Source of the DNA: Apophysomyces variabilis
Taxonomy: Eukaryota > Mucoromycota > Mucoromycetes > Mucorales > Mucoraceae
Length of the DNA: 64,000 bases
Direction: 5' to 3'
Assembly (NCBI GenBank): GCA_002749535.1
Contig: MZZL01000409.1
Location: 860,962-924,961 of the forward strand
A program made the translations under genes and the position numbers. The notes under the pieces are model-generated. The model was not told the DNA's origin, searched no databases, and worked only from the letters and a program-made list of their open reading frames with translations. Within the stretch, counting starts at the first letter, position 1, and the number at the start of each line of letters is the position of its first letter. This document shows positions 47,936 through 60,214 of the stretch, in pieces.

Positions 47936-50737
47936 CCCAATCTAATTGCTATCCTGTTTGCCAAACCGCTCCTGATTCTTTAGACTTTTTCCATTTCACT
48001 TGCCTTTCCACAGCTTTTCTGGCTGATCATCCGTTCTCATTATCTACCCTCTTGGTCCCTCCCGGATCTCCAGAACTTCATCCTCAATATGTCACCGCCA
48101 CTGCAGTTGAAAAGACGTTTTACCCTGGGTAAAATCTGGGTAAAACGTCAAATATTACCCACATTTTAACCACCTTTATTACCTTTATTAATTGGATAAA
48201 ACAGTATGTGTCAGACGTAATTACATTAATGCTATTGGACTAAGTTGTATGCATTCAATAATTAACATTAGAATTCTATTCGACTATGTTCTTTTCTTTA
48301 AGCTCTTTTATTGGATTAACTTGCTTACAATGATACATTCTATTGGAGCTAATGATTCTTATCTAGTCTTTCTGATTGAATGCTCTTTTCATAGCATTCA
48401 TTTTTTTAGCCAATAAAATACACTTCTTTATCATGTACAAGGACACTTCTTTAGTCTTATATATAGAGAAAACAAATATTTTTATTTTATTGAAGATATA
48501 TAATATAACGTACGAACAGGTATCTAACTTTACGATTCGATCTATATAATCTTACCTAATTACTGAAGGCTAAAGAAGCATAGTTTTTAAAAAATGATAA
48601 TTACTAAAACATACTAAAAGTTAACATGTTAACATACCTAAGACGGCATAGCAATAACGAGCGGCAGCATTATATATAGGCCTACAAAAGGTTATCCTGA
48701 TGAGTAATTAAGTTGTAACATAAAAAAATATCTGGACCATTAAAACATGTGTCATGTTTCTCTGTTTTCATTTTTTTAAAAAAAGGAAAAGCTACTCTAT
48801 AGACAAATAAAAAGTCAAGATCAGTCACATTTAGGTCAGTCAATCAAAATACCTTAGTTAAAAGTAAGAAGCAAGCTTTCCTATGACGTTGCAATTATAT
48901 CGGCTATCAAAAGAAAAAAATGAGATGCTGTCAAATGAAGATAAAAGCTTACCAGTAAAGAACACGCTTTCAGGTCAAGGTTGTATATCATTAGGATGAT
49001 ATAGCATCAACATTGTGAAAGTGAGTTTGCCGATGAAGAAGTACTGAAACACCATGGAGTAAAAAAAAGCAGAGGAAAAAGTTTGTAAAAGAAAAGGATA
49101 AGTAAAAAGGAAACGCGAATAAACCCATAAAAAAGAAAAAAACCATGTTAAAAGCGCATGATATAAATATTGACGCAGTTTTTGGGAATCGCGCATACAC
49201 TGTCATACTGCTTATACTTTTACATTTGCTAGTTTTTTCTTTACTGGGAAAGGAGAGACTGAACTATACTGAAGATTGCTCCCCCCATGGGAAAGTGGGT
49301 AAAACGCCTACTCTACCGCAGTGCGCCTACTAAACAGCCTTCTAAACCATCCTGAACCGCTCGTTTTCTTTCTTGTGCCCGTCTGCCTGTACAGCCTCTG
49401 GCGTGCCCAGTGGACCCCATATTTTGAAACGTCCCTTTCTGCCAGGGTGTAGTCGCCCAACGGGTACATCGTTTGTATAACCGAGAACGGAGTATTCAGC
49501 AATTTAGTGTAGAAACTGTTTCATTTTAATTGTAACTTTTCCTTTTTTCTCTTTCCCCTTTCTCTCAATCAATGTCCATCGCCAAGACGTGACCTGACTG
49601 AATAAAATACCAAAAAAAATCTAGCAGCACCCGTTCCCCATTACTGTACTTTCTTCCCCTTCCTTCTTCTTTTCGTGAATGTTGTTTTGGCACGGATATT
49701 ATAACATTCGACTTGAAAGTCTCCCTGACCAAAAGGCGCCAAATGTCAACCATCTGGAAGGAGAATGCTAAAACCGTTGTCAACAGACTTATGGAAATCT
49801 TATGAGAGCCCACAGGAAATATGGGCATTGTTCAAGTTGAAGACTAGTAGGTCACTGAATTCATACTGTAAGGCTTCTTGTTTAGTGTTTCGAGAGTGTT
49901 TTGAAATTGGTTACCGCAACGCTCAGTCCTTTCAATAAGTGTATTGCCAAGGCAACGGTTTCTGTGACACATCGGATTTTTTTTCTTTCTAGATGTAGGC
50001 TAATGACAAAGAAACTCCATAATGGCGTTTTGCAATGAATCCTTCAAAAGTATTGTTGTTTATACGTAGGACAAAGCATGATATTTTATTGACAATATCA
50101 ATTTCAAGCCAAGATCACTTGATTTCTTAGAATGCTGTCATGTTGAAAATGGTAAAGGCAGACCACAGCGTTCAGATTGGCATTCTGTCAACCCTTCACT
50201 TCTGAGTGTGCGGCTCTCAACATGCTTTCTTTATATTGAGGATAAAGGAGGACTCTTCGGAGTGCAACATGATTTTAGTTTTTGTATACGTTGTTTATGT
50301 CTTTACTACAACATCAAGAATTGGATAAGAATAAAAATAGTAGCTTTTATTTGAAACTTTAGGAAAAGCATCCATAACCACAGATATCTAATTATTCATT
50401 TTGCATTATTGGTCGCCGATCCTTAAATAAGACGAGCAAAGAGCAGGCAATATCCGACTACATGTGATAGCACTCCTAGCATTGACAATATTGTTAGCGG
50501 TACTAGTTGTCCCTTTCGCTTCCACTAGACCTCTCTCTCTTTCTTCCTTGGCTTTAGAACATTGTTGTTTGTCGTATGACATAATGGCAAAAGGTGAGCT
50601 GCGGGGGCCGTGCAAAACACTTATTTCAATTCCCGCGCAAATTGGATATAGGTTCCCAAGTTCACAAGTCTTCTGCCATTTTTTTTCTTCCTCTACTGTA
50701 GCAGCTTGAATCGATATATTCGGAAGAAGAGAAAATC
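47936..50737. other. AT-rich region with inverted repeats; RAD6 promoter at right
   Basis: Begins with a compact palindrome (48114-48149), followed by about 1.1 kb of very AT-rich DNA ending near a second GGGTAAAACG (49297-49306). A 53-codon frame at 49308-49469 (minus, YGVHWARQRLYRQTG) is protein-like but unsupported. No other gene is visible. Confidence 0.45.
48114..48149. repeat. 12-bp inverted repeat
   Basis: GACGTTTTACCC (48114-48125) and GGGTAAAACGTC (48138-48149) are perfect reverse complements around a 12-nt centre that itself contains another TGGGTAAAA. The terminal 10 bases recur inverted at 49297-49306, so this may be the end of a small non-autonomous DNA transposon. Confidence 0.55.
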
Positions 50738-51434
50738 ATGTCAACTCCTACCAGAAGGCGGCTTATGCGTGATTTCAAGAGATTGCAAAGCGATCCACCA
50801 GGCAAGGATTCTGATGCAGTAATTAAAGGAAGATGCTAACTACTGCGGTCATCTATATCGTTTCCATTTCTCCCGATCATACAGGAGGTGTATCAGGTAT
50901 GTACTACTACTTACGTTTTTTACGGAGATACTTAATTATTATCTATAGGTGCACCATGTCCAGACAACATTATGCTGTGGAATGCAGTAATCTTTGGACC
51001 TGGTAAGTATTTGCTCATAGCTGGCATGCTGGTGCTATAGCTGATTATATAATTGCATTCATTAGCCGATACCCCTTTCGAAGACGGCACATTCAAGTTG
51101 GTCTTGCAATTTGACGAAACTTATGTAAGTTGACACTGGGAGGTCAAAGCAAGCTAACCGTTCATGGTAGCCCAATAAACCACCGCAAGTCAAGTTCGTA
51201 TCCAAAATGTTCCATCCTAATGTCTATGCCAATGGCGAATTGTGTCTCGATATTCTTCAAAACCGTTGGAGCCCAACCTACGATGTCGCCGCTATTCTCA
51301 CCAGTATTCAGTCGTTGTTGCATGATCCTAACCCCAATTCACCTGCTAATGCGGAAGCTGCAAACTTGTACCGGGAAAACAGAAAGGAATATGTAAGACG
51401 TGTGCGTGAGATCGTGGAGTCATCATGGGAGTAA
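50738..51434 (+). CDS. RAD6: Ubiquitin-conjugating enzyme E2 RAD6/UBC2
   Basis: An E2 enzyme that, with Rad18 or Bre1-type E3 ligases, monoubiquitinates PCNA (post-replication repair) and histone H2B, acting in the nucleus. Exons 50738-50801, 50885-50896, 50949-51002, 51066-51124 and 51171-51434 give 151 codons (150 aa). The active Cys is residue 88 in [14 protein letters not shown], as in yeast Rad6. The N-terminus [20 protein letters not shown] and [10 protein letters not shown] are diagnostic. There is no acidic tail, as in most eukaryotes other than budding yeast. The first intron starts GC (GCAAGG) and ends AG, and exon 2 is only 12 nt. Both are needed to read PPGGVSGAPCPDN. The frame is intact. 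Confidence 0.97.
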
Positions 51435-52784
51435 CAATGATGGGCGCATCGCAGCTTAGCAAGGAGAAAGAATGGCATTTGATCTACTCATCGTTTTTTA
51501 ACGTCGGAAAGGAAATAAAAATTTTAAAGTTTCAAGTGAATATATGTATACAGGTTTTTGCAAGGTAATTTCCGTCAGTCAAAAGTTACTTTTGCACAAG
51601 CGAGTAAATAACTTACATATGGAAGCAACACTTCTGTTAGAGTAGCGTAAAATTACCTTCCATAAACAATATGTCTCTAACTACTAACAGCATTCGGGTA
51701 TCTATTACAATGATTTTCGGGAACTAGGTGAGATTCGACTGGTAGACTATGGGTGCTATGCAGAACTGCCAGACAATGGCATAATTTATTAAACAACATG
51801 TACTCGTGAAGTTGCAGACCTACTGCGATCATAGCGGAGATCCTTTACGTTGGAGGATCCGTGGTAGGAATAGTAAATGAAGTTTGTTCCTATCCTCCGT
51901 TATGCGTGGTTAATCGAGTCAATTATGGAATATGGTAGTGCAGCATCCGCCAAAGTCCATGTTGCCGGTCATATTGTCTTACAGATCTGTAAAGATATTA
52001 CATTTACAATACAAGAGCAGTAGAACATGTCGATAAGACCGCCGTGAGAAATGCAAAATATGTTTAATTGACAGGGAATTGTGTTGCTATTGATAGTTTT
52101 CATGTTAGCTGAAGCTCTGACTCAAAATAAGAAAGTGGGTTTGCTTCGTTAGTGCACTGAACTTTGGCAACGATGATTGAAAACGATTGGCAGTCAATCG
52201 TTAGTTTAAAGGTGAGGTCATCTTCATTGTACGTAATGTGTTTAATAGAGAAAGAGGTTCGTATATATAGGCAGCAACTGTCGGAGAGCTGAATGACTTT
52301 TTCGAAGCAATTGCTTTTCTTTTCCAAGGCACACTTGGTCCTTGGTATAGTGTTATGTTCCGTTTGCAAAACATTCCTATCTGACTGTGGATATCAAATG
52401 TCTTCTATTCTTCTACCATCCTGATGAGATATCACTGTAACCGAAATTCACAGTGACACTTAAATGAGCACACAATAAAAGTTAATATGAAACAACTAAA
52501 GAGTTCCTAGGCTCTGGATAATTGAGTCGATATGATCTGCTGTTTGTGAGAGATGACAAAGTTGGGATGCTTGCTGGTGGCGTTGCTCGTCGTCCCTACT
52601 GGTTTATTCAAAAGTTTTTGAAGATTTCATCCAAAATTGTTTGAAGATTTGGTGATAAAACTTATAAAGAATTTACCAACAACTGTTGGTGAGTATCCTC
52701 TGTTAAAATGTGATAAAAGGCTTATCGATTTGAACATCTAGAGAAGGTAAGTATTAGCAAAATAATACTAACGGGCAACATTGC
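51435..52784. other. Spacer
   Basis: No supported gene. It has the RAD6 3' region and featureless AT-rich sequence. An 89-codon minus-strand frame at 52100-52369 shows no family features. Confidence 0.45.
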
Positions 52785-55689
52785 CTAATACACTTACCGT
52801 AACAATCTAAATCCCAGTTGGGGAACCCGCGTTCGCAGCAATGATATTGGTTCGAGTTTCGTCTGGCACGGGTCGACTGAATACAGCGGGTCGGTTTCCA
52901 GTAGACTACACTGATACGGCGATTTCAAAAAGATTTTTGGCGGCATTAACATCTGGATTCCGCAGGGTACTGCAGGTTTTACAGTCCAGGACACTGATGA
53001 GTAACGCCATCCAAAGTCTTGAATTTCGTCAAAGTTCTGCTATGGCACGAGTTGCTTATCTCGGTATGACTACATGAGATAAAAACAACTGCATATAGTA
53101 TGACTAGATTATTTACCAGAGACGATAGGTACTCGTCTATGGTTACAACAGGGACTTGGTAATTTTTTTCTTTTCGTTTAAGGCTCTTTCAAAGCTGGCC
53201 CACAACTCCTGGCGGATGTCCTTTATACTTCATTTGACGTTTGCCAAACATTACGCTGCCGAAGACAACAAGAGGCATCTTGCCATTAATATCAACCTTT
53301 ACTTTTGTTTTCTTCCAACGAGGGAGTCTTCGATTGCTGGTTGTCGACCTAACAGCGGATTCTGGGATCCTACTAAGACTGTAACAAACATATCGCTCGT
53401 TAAAAACCTAGACATAGAGAGATAAAATATTTTACTTACACTTCTACACCTTGAGTAGCATTGCTCGCTTCATCCTGGCGTTCCCTTGCTCTCTTTTCTT
53501 TTTCTCTCTCGCGATTTCTTGATTTTTTTTTGTTTCTCTTGGTTTCTTTGCTCTTTCTGCGATTGTACTTCTTTCCACCGTGCACCATAATATTGGCTAT
53601 TTCCTCTCGCTCCCGTTGTCTGCCTTGGTAGTTGTGGAAACGAGAATGACCGCGGCCAGAGTGATAGAACCTAAAATCGCATCTCGATGCGTAAAAAAGT
53701 AATTCACGTATTTGGCATATTGGTCATTTTCAGTTGACTTGCCGGTGGGAAACTTTCGCTCGATATATTTGATGCCGGCTGCCTGTTTATCTTTGTATAA
53801 GGCATTGTTCCTACGACCTGACCCAGTGACAGAATAATATTCCGCAGTGGAACGTTTTCTAATTTCATGCTGGTCCGCGCCATGACTGTAAGAGGCAGTT
53901 AATAGGTGTCCACTGCCTGGATCCACCGCAACAGGTCGGTAGAATTGGCCAACTTCGTCAGTGTTCAAATCTTGGAGCCTGATTTGTTCTTCTGAATGGC
54001 TTTGGGTGCTTTTCGCCCGGGAGAAACTGGAAATGAACCGAACCCGTCTGTCATTATTTAATTACGAAATAGTCGCTGATTGTCACTGCTGTGCTAAATG
54101 TTAGTTTGGGGCCATAGTCAACTGCGTAATAGTATGTTCTACCTTCCGTAACCATACTTCTCCAGATCGAAGCACTGGTTAAACAAATTGAAGTTTGCTT
54201 CATACTTATCAGTTGATTCATGGTTGTTGCTGGGTCCACGAGCTGACGAAAGTATCTGCAGTACATTACCGTTAATTGTTATAAATCTCCAGCCGAACGA
54301 GGGAAGGGGACCAGAGAAAACAGCCTTGGCGGTGTGATGCTTTATTGGTCATCATCTTGAATTCCGGCTAAACCTATGAGAGTTGAAGCTGCCTCGGATT
54401 CTCGATGCGCCAAAGTGAAGCTTTGTAGTATGAAACGGAGCACAGGAATATATGAACCAGGCAAAGCAGACAGATAGGCGGGACGACAAGGACCGTGTAT
54501 GTGATGACTGAGCTCATCCAACACTGTCTTCGCAGCATTCACTGCACGAATATATACTATGCTTACTGATGCTGTCGGCCAGTGTGGCTCACCATGAACG
54601 ATGACTTCAGCTACGTAATCCGAACAGATTGCTTTCATTTGAGCTTTGGTAAGCTCCTATGTAGGGCATAAGGTTTACTGCAACACATTTATACAAATCA
54701 TACTGGAAGAAGCTGCCGAATCGATGTATTCAATAAGCAACAATGCGGTTATTGAAGTTGTCGACCGTATGGTTCGTGTAAGCGGTCTGCAACGTGGTGC
54801 ATGCCGCTGCAAGAGCGTCACTGTATCCGACAAATCCTCGTAGAGGATAAACTATTTCTGGATGGTGTTGGCTGAATGTGTCCCCAATCCATACCACGCT
54901 TGCAGGGAATTTTGTGTTCTTGTTCTGGACCGCTTTCCCAACTACTAACTGGCAGACAATGTACCAGAAATTTTGCGCGAATATGTAAACCCAAATCTCT
55001 GTTTCAGCGTTGTTAATGACGTATCCGTTTACGAAGATCTGCGCTCGGCAAACGACTTCTCGAACGAAGCTACATAGCTCAATAATCTTGCGGTGCAACT
55101 GGTTACGGTGTTCGGCGCGAACAACTGAATCAAATGGGCCACCCTTGTGTACGTTTCGCTACCAGAAGCGAAGGTTTCTCGAACCTTTTCTTTGATAGTC
55201 GTAACATGATCCTCTCATTGAACCGATCTTGCTGTTGCGTGTCCCTTCTGCCCACAAGAACTACACACCGCTAAAGAAGTCGATGGATTTTTGTTTGCCC
55301 GATCGTGCTCGACTCTTCCACGCTTCTTTTGTCTCTTTGTCTCAATGGTGTCTTTAATGGCTTTTCTCTTCCCTGTTAGAAATTATGCGATTAGGGCTTT
55401 GATAGTGGTCAATCTGCTACGTTTGTACCATATGCCTTTGACAAGGATCATTCGCAACTTCTCTTTGTCTTATGCCCAAAAGCCCAGTAATCTCGACATG
55501 TGGCTGTGGATATGCCATGTAAGATCAATGAATCTCATATATCAGCAACATACCTTGTTGTTCTTCGGCTTCCTCTGCCTCTCGCTGAGATTTTCGTATT
55601 GCCTTTTTAGTAAGCGTATATAAAATAGGAGTATAAACGTGCAAACCAAGCGAAACTGAAATTGCTGACAAGAAAAGTAATGAATCCAT
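52785..55689 (-). pseudogene. Decayed Fanzor-like nuclease gene with N-terminal zinc knuckle, copy D
   Basis: Best preserved of the B-C-D sub-family. A possible first exon (55689 to about 55555, ending REAEEAEEQQ) precedes a basic segment (KRKAIKDTIETKRQKKRGRV) and a knuckle CSSCGQKGHATARSVQ followed by TGA (55217-55215) exactly where copy B has the final Cys. Then come VVCRAQIFVNGYVINN and IFAQNFWYIVCQLV, HGEPHWPT, and RuvC-I PVAVDPGSGHLLTASY (Asp near 53922). The conserved IRKRSTAEYYSVTGSGRR and RFHNYQG...HGGKKYN follow, then a Lys/Arg insert and RuvC-II VVTIDEYLSS (53129-53144). The zinc ribbon LDCKTC leads into RuvC-III PDVNAAKN, where the usual Arg is Pro. Further lesions are a frameshift near 54735, TGA at 53189, and a frameshift in the zinc ribbon. 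The first exon is the least certain part. Confidence 0.8.
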
Positions 55690-57289
55690 TAGTAAGAGAG
55701 GGTAAGAAAAATGGAAGAAAGAGCTGCATAAGGGGGAAAATAGAGAGGCATCTAAGTTTTGAGAACTCTTGGAATCTGATGACGAGTCACTTCAATCACT
55801 GTTCAATTGACAACATCTTCATAAACATATAATTTAAGTCGTTGGAGAAAACGCTTAAACACCGTTTCTTCGAATAACATATGAGTACCAAATCTATGTA
55901 TTATTTTTAACTTATAATGTATTATTTCGTTTAGCAGCTTAAGCATGATTATGAGTACGGGCTTTCATTCTAGGTTGAACTTAATCTTTGCCTGAAACAT
56001 AATGACGATATATACGAAACTGATCAATCCCAGTTACTGCAAAATACATAGATTTCCTAATGCACATTATTTTTGATCTTTGGCAATGTAAAAGAAGCAA
56101 GGAAGAAAACAGTTGCAGAATGCTGGATAGCCTGGGAGAATCTCATCACAAAACTTGGTTGGACTCCAGGCCCACGGCTCCTTAAATGTAGACATCTACT
56201 CATTTCTATTTCTCCTCAAGTCTCTCTTTGATATGACAGGCTGCTTTGAGAGCTTCCGCAAAAGGATATATTACGGTTGACTGGGACATGGGGCACTTTA
56301 TGACCAACTTTTACATACAATTCTTTTTTGGGCCCGGTACGTTCATTCCCTTGTTTGCATCACAAATAATATTGAGACCTTCTTTGATAAACGAGCTGGA
56401 TCCCATTTCAAGGATCCAATGGAATGATATATTTTGACTCAAAATCTTCCATTTTTCTAATTGTCTTCCTCTTCCTCCTTTTATCAAATTATGGGCACGG
56501 TCAGCGTTCCTATATATGAAATGACTCCTCAAATTCGTTCACCATACGGCGCAGTTATGAGCGACATCTTACGTAATTGAGGAAGCTAATATGGTAGCAT
56601 AATTAATAGCTTCGTAATTATCTAGCTTGTGAGGTAATCCGCAGGACATTGAGAGCGAGAATCAGCACTTTGAGAATCATGGCTTCTTTTACGCAGCATG
56701 TAATCCTCCTCCTATGTGTTAATACTCAGTAATTCAAGCTATTTATATTGAAAATTACTGACTTTGTTTTGTTATTGTAAACAATATGTTTGATAAGGTT
56801 CAACCTTTACTTATTGTCTTTCTATATATCATACAGGTACCTGGCGTTTTGCATGACACAAACAAAATCGGCTACACTATTTTTGCTGAGATTTACCCGT
56901 ATCCTCAATAGCTTTAACAATTGGGTCGTTTATAGTTACCGTCTAGTTAGTAGGATGATCATCTATGACTTTGGGATGTAGTTGCACTTGCCTCTGAACG
57001 AGAACACGCTTTTAATTAACGTTTAATTGAAAATCTCTTAATTGCGAATTTCCAGAGTTTGATTAGATGATTCTTCAAAAATTGACTCTCCGAAACTACA
57101 AGTGGCTTAAAATACAAAATAGTCACGAAGCAGCCAATCAGCGACGCCTAAAATTTTGTTTTTGGGAGGAAAATGGGCATCCAAAGCGAGTTGTTTGCGA
57201 GTCCTCCTCTTTCGTGTCTTAATCTCGACTTGGTAACGTTTGTACTTATTCAAGAAGACCGCGATTACTTATCATCGATTAAGTTAGCA
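55690..57289. other. Spacer; eL30 promoter at right end
   Basis: No supported gene. A CCAAT box (57133-57137, in AGCCAATCAG) lies about 155 bp before the eL30 ATG. A short stretch at 56300-56440 has a 63-codon frame without features. Confidence 0.45.
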
Positions 57290-57796
57290 ATGGCTCCCGT
57301 CGCAAAGAAATCCAAGAAGACCTCTGAGTCCATCAACTCTCGTCTCCAGCTTGTCACCAAGTCTGGCAAGTACACCCTTGGTTACAAGTCCACCTTGAAG
57401 ACCCTCCGTCTTGGCAAGGGTATGTAAAACCGACTGCCACTTCTGGGGGACAGGAGCCCGATCAGCAGTCGTCTTCTTGTCCCGCTGGGCAGAGATCGTC
57501 CCCCTACAATTACTAACCCATTTATAGCCAAGTTGGTCATCATTGCCGGTAACTGCCCCCCTCTTCGCAAGTCCGAGATTGAGTACTATGCTATGTTGTC
57601 CAAGACCGGTGTCCATCATTACAATGGCAGTAAGTATTGTTTATAATGATGATGGCATAGAGCAGTCCGGATACTTAATTTGCTGCTGCTCCTTTTAGAC
57701 AACATTGATCTTGGTACCGCTTGCGGTAAGCTTTTCCGTACTAGCGTTCTTTCCATCACCGATGCTGGTGACTCCGATATCTTGACCGCTCAGTAA
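57290..57796 (+). CDS. RPL30: 60S ribosomal protein eL30
   Basis: A structural protein of the large ribosomal subunit that binds kink-turn RNA. Exons 57290-57419, 57528-57629 and 57699-57796 give 110 codons (109 aa), the normal length. Diagnostic segments are [73 protein letters not shown] and [14 protein letters not shown]. An upstream in-frame ATG at 57173 would add 39 non-conserved residues; 57290 is the family start. Intron 1 (57420-57527) is GC-rich for this region, has a perfect TACTAAC branch site (57511-57517) and several complementary blocks. Yeast L30 represses splicing of its own transcript, so this intron may be a regulatory target. Confidence 0.98.
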
Positions 57797-60214
57797 GTGC
57801 ACGGTAGCCATGACCTCTTGAAGGGCACCGTTGCCACGGAATAAAGATAAAAACTATTTTGTGTTCGAAATGTGCATGCACGGTTGCTGGGTTGTTGATT
57901 TGTTTGTCTTTTTTCTTTTTGCTTTTGCTTGTTACGAACTACAAGTCTAATTCATCTGTTCATTGGGAATTTTGTTTTATGCGCGGTAACAAGCTCACGC
58001 TTGACATGAGTACTGCAGTAAATTTTATTAACACTGCATGAAAGGCTTAATAAGTAGAACGGTTGCTCTTCGAGCCTACTTGTTTCGTCTTTTGGACATG
58101 GCAGATGACTCTTCGTACTAGAAAAAGTGCAAAAGGGATGCGTCATACACTTGGTAACCCAGTTTTATAACAAAATTCGGCTAGCTCTTGTAAAGCAATT
58201 GAATAAGGGGTAGTGAATTGCTGCGATTGAGAGAGGATGAAAGAAGTCAAGGTATTCCTCCCTTGGATGATCGTGAAATGGCTATCCAAACAGATAAGTA
58301 AATGGCTCGACGCATTTACATTATACCCGGAACACGGGCGGGAAATCTCTCTTTCCCTCAGTAATATCTCCAAGATAAAGCCAATTTAACTGCGCCATTT
58401 TCTGTCTTCAAGATTGCGGAGCTTTTTCGATTACTGCATGACATCTTAGACACGGAGCATGTGTATCCTATTGTGCGTGCGCATGACTGTTGGTGAGCAG
58501 AGCAGAAAAAGTCGGTTGTGGTAGGGATGTAAAGGTTCTAAAGCGCCTTAGAACTTTGTGTTTCCCTTATAATTGCCAGGTGACATCCAAATAGTTTAAG
58601 GACGTTATGTTTACTCGGTCAATTTCCAAGGTAAATTAGGTATTATTACAGATGATTAAGGATCCTGAAAGGTTAACGAGGTTACATACTGACGAAAAGA
58701 GCGACAGGTCGTCACTATTCCTTAGCTTTATTAACTCTTCTTCGGGTTACTTATGCTATCCTAGTGCGAAGCATCTTTAATCCATGGAACATTGGAATAG
58801 GTTCATAGCGACAATTGTAATACGATAGCGTTGTATCAAAGACAGTATCTCTCTCAAACGATGGGCGAGTTCGGCTTTTAGATCGTAACTGAATGTTTGG
58901 GATGAATTATCTTGTTTATGCTGGTATTCTATATCATATCAAAAGGTCGTCGGTAACGTGTTGCGTGAGAATACATTGGGTGACAAAACTTTATCTGTTT
59001 AATCTCTCAAGGATACAAGACGATTCTGCACACTTTGAATTTGTCCTGCAATGAACGCGCGTTTTTTATGAGGTGTTACAGAGTATATCGCCATCTGACC
59101 GGCATACAGCACCATGGTCAATTTTATCCCAAGAATGATGGTTAGTGCAGCTGATTCAAAAGGAACCCAATGTCGATTCAAAGAGCAGTTTGGTGGCCTG
59201 ACTGAAGTTATTTTTTCTTTTCTGCTTTATTCAATGCTAGACATTTATTCACCATTGTACGACACATACATGCCTGTTCAAAATAGGTACGGTTGTACTA
59301 CGTAGGATGTGCAAGGGCATCATGTTCGCATTGACAGGCGCCCTTGCATCCAAAGATGCAGTTCCCATATAGCTGCTAGCATGACGAGATTCAAAACTTT
59401 CGCTTACATCTATCTGTGTCATGTAGAGACAGGAGCTTGCTATTTAGTTACCTTACCTGCTGTGCTAATTAAACACGAATTCCTTTGATCATGTTTTCGG
59501 AGGTAGAATATACTGTTTATTTTTGGTGTCTTTGAAAATGAAGTACAGAAGGAAATGTGTTTGTATCTGGTTTGCAGTAAAGAAAAGCTGAAGGGAACCT
59601 GCATACGGGATGGGTATGCTTTGAAAGCAGGCAATACAAATAAAAAGGAAACGATATCATCGAGATAAATGATCATGAGATGGAATATAAATCGTGCCAC
59701 AAAGACGGAATAGAATGAAGAAATAAAGAGTTTCGGGGCGTGGAAACGTATAACTATTGATAGCAAAAGATCTTTGAATCTAGAACATAGAAAGGGGAAA
59801 CAAAGTGTTAGAGAGTTTTATGTGCCAGGGAAAGCAACTAAAACGGTTTTGTGTATATTAGTGGACGTATGCATTATATGTATAGGTATACTTCCCCATT
59901 GTTTCCTTTGTTTGCTTTTGGTTTAACCGGGTTATTTGTCATTACAGCCATGTGAAGGGGACCAATTCCTTATCGATGATTCAAGCCCGTTTTGGTGTTA
60001 TCTATTACATGAAAATCAAATCTGATTGGCTAATGACTGTTATCTGCTCCAAAGATAACTTTTTCTCTCTTCCCAAGCCGTAGCATCGGCTCCCGACTTT
60101 GCCCATTTGGGTCCTGTTTTTTGATCGGCGGAAGAAATATTTAATGACTCACTACTCCTTTATATATCGCTGTCTGTCCTCTCCCCTTCCTTTCCCCACA
60201 CTGTAACCCTCTTC
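57797..60214. other. Spacer; promoter of CofD-family gene at right end
   Basis: No supported gene across 2.4 kb. A TATA-like element (TATATAT, 60161-60167) lies 54 bp before the next ATG, preceded by a CT-rich leader. Open frames at 58143-58373 and 59440-59766 (minus) lack features. Confidence 0.5.

Noticed and set aside
55291..55623. 110-codon hydrophobic plus-strand frame
   Set aside because: It is the antisense shadow of the Fanzor copy D leader (basic segment KRKAIKDTIETKRQKKRGRV and upstream exon).
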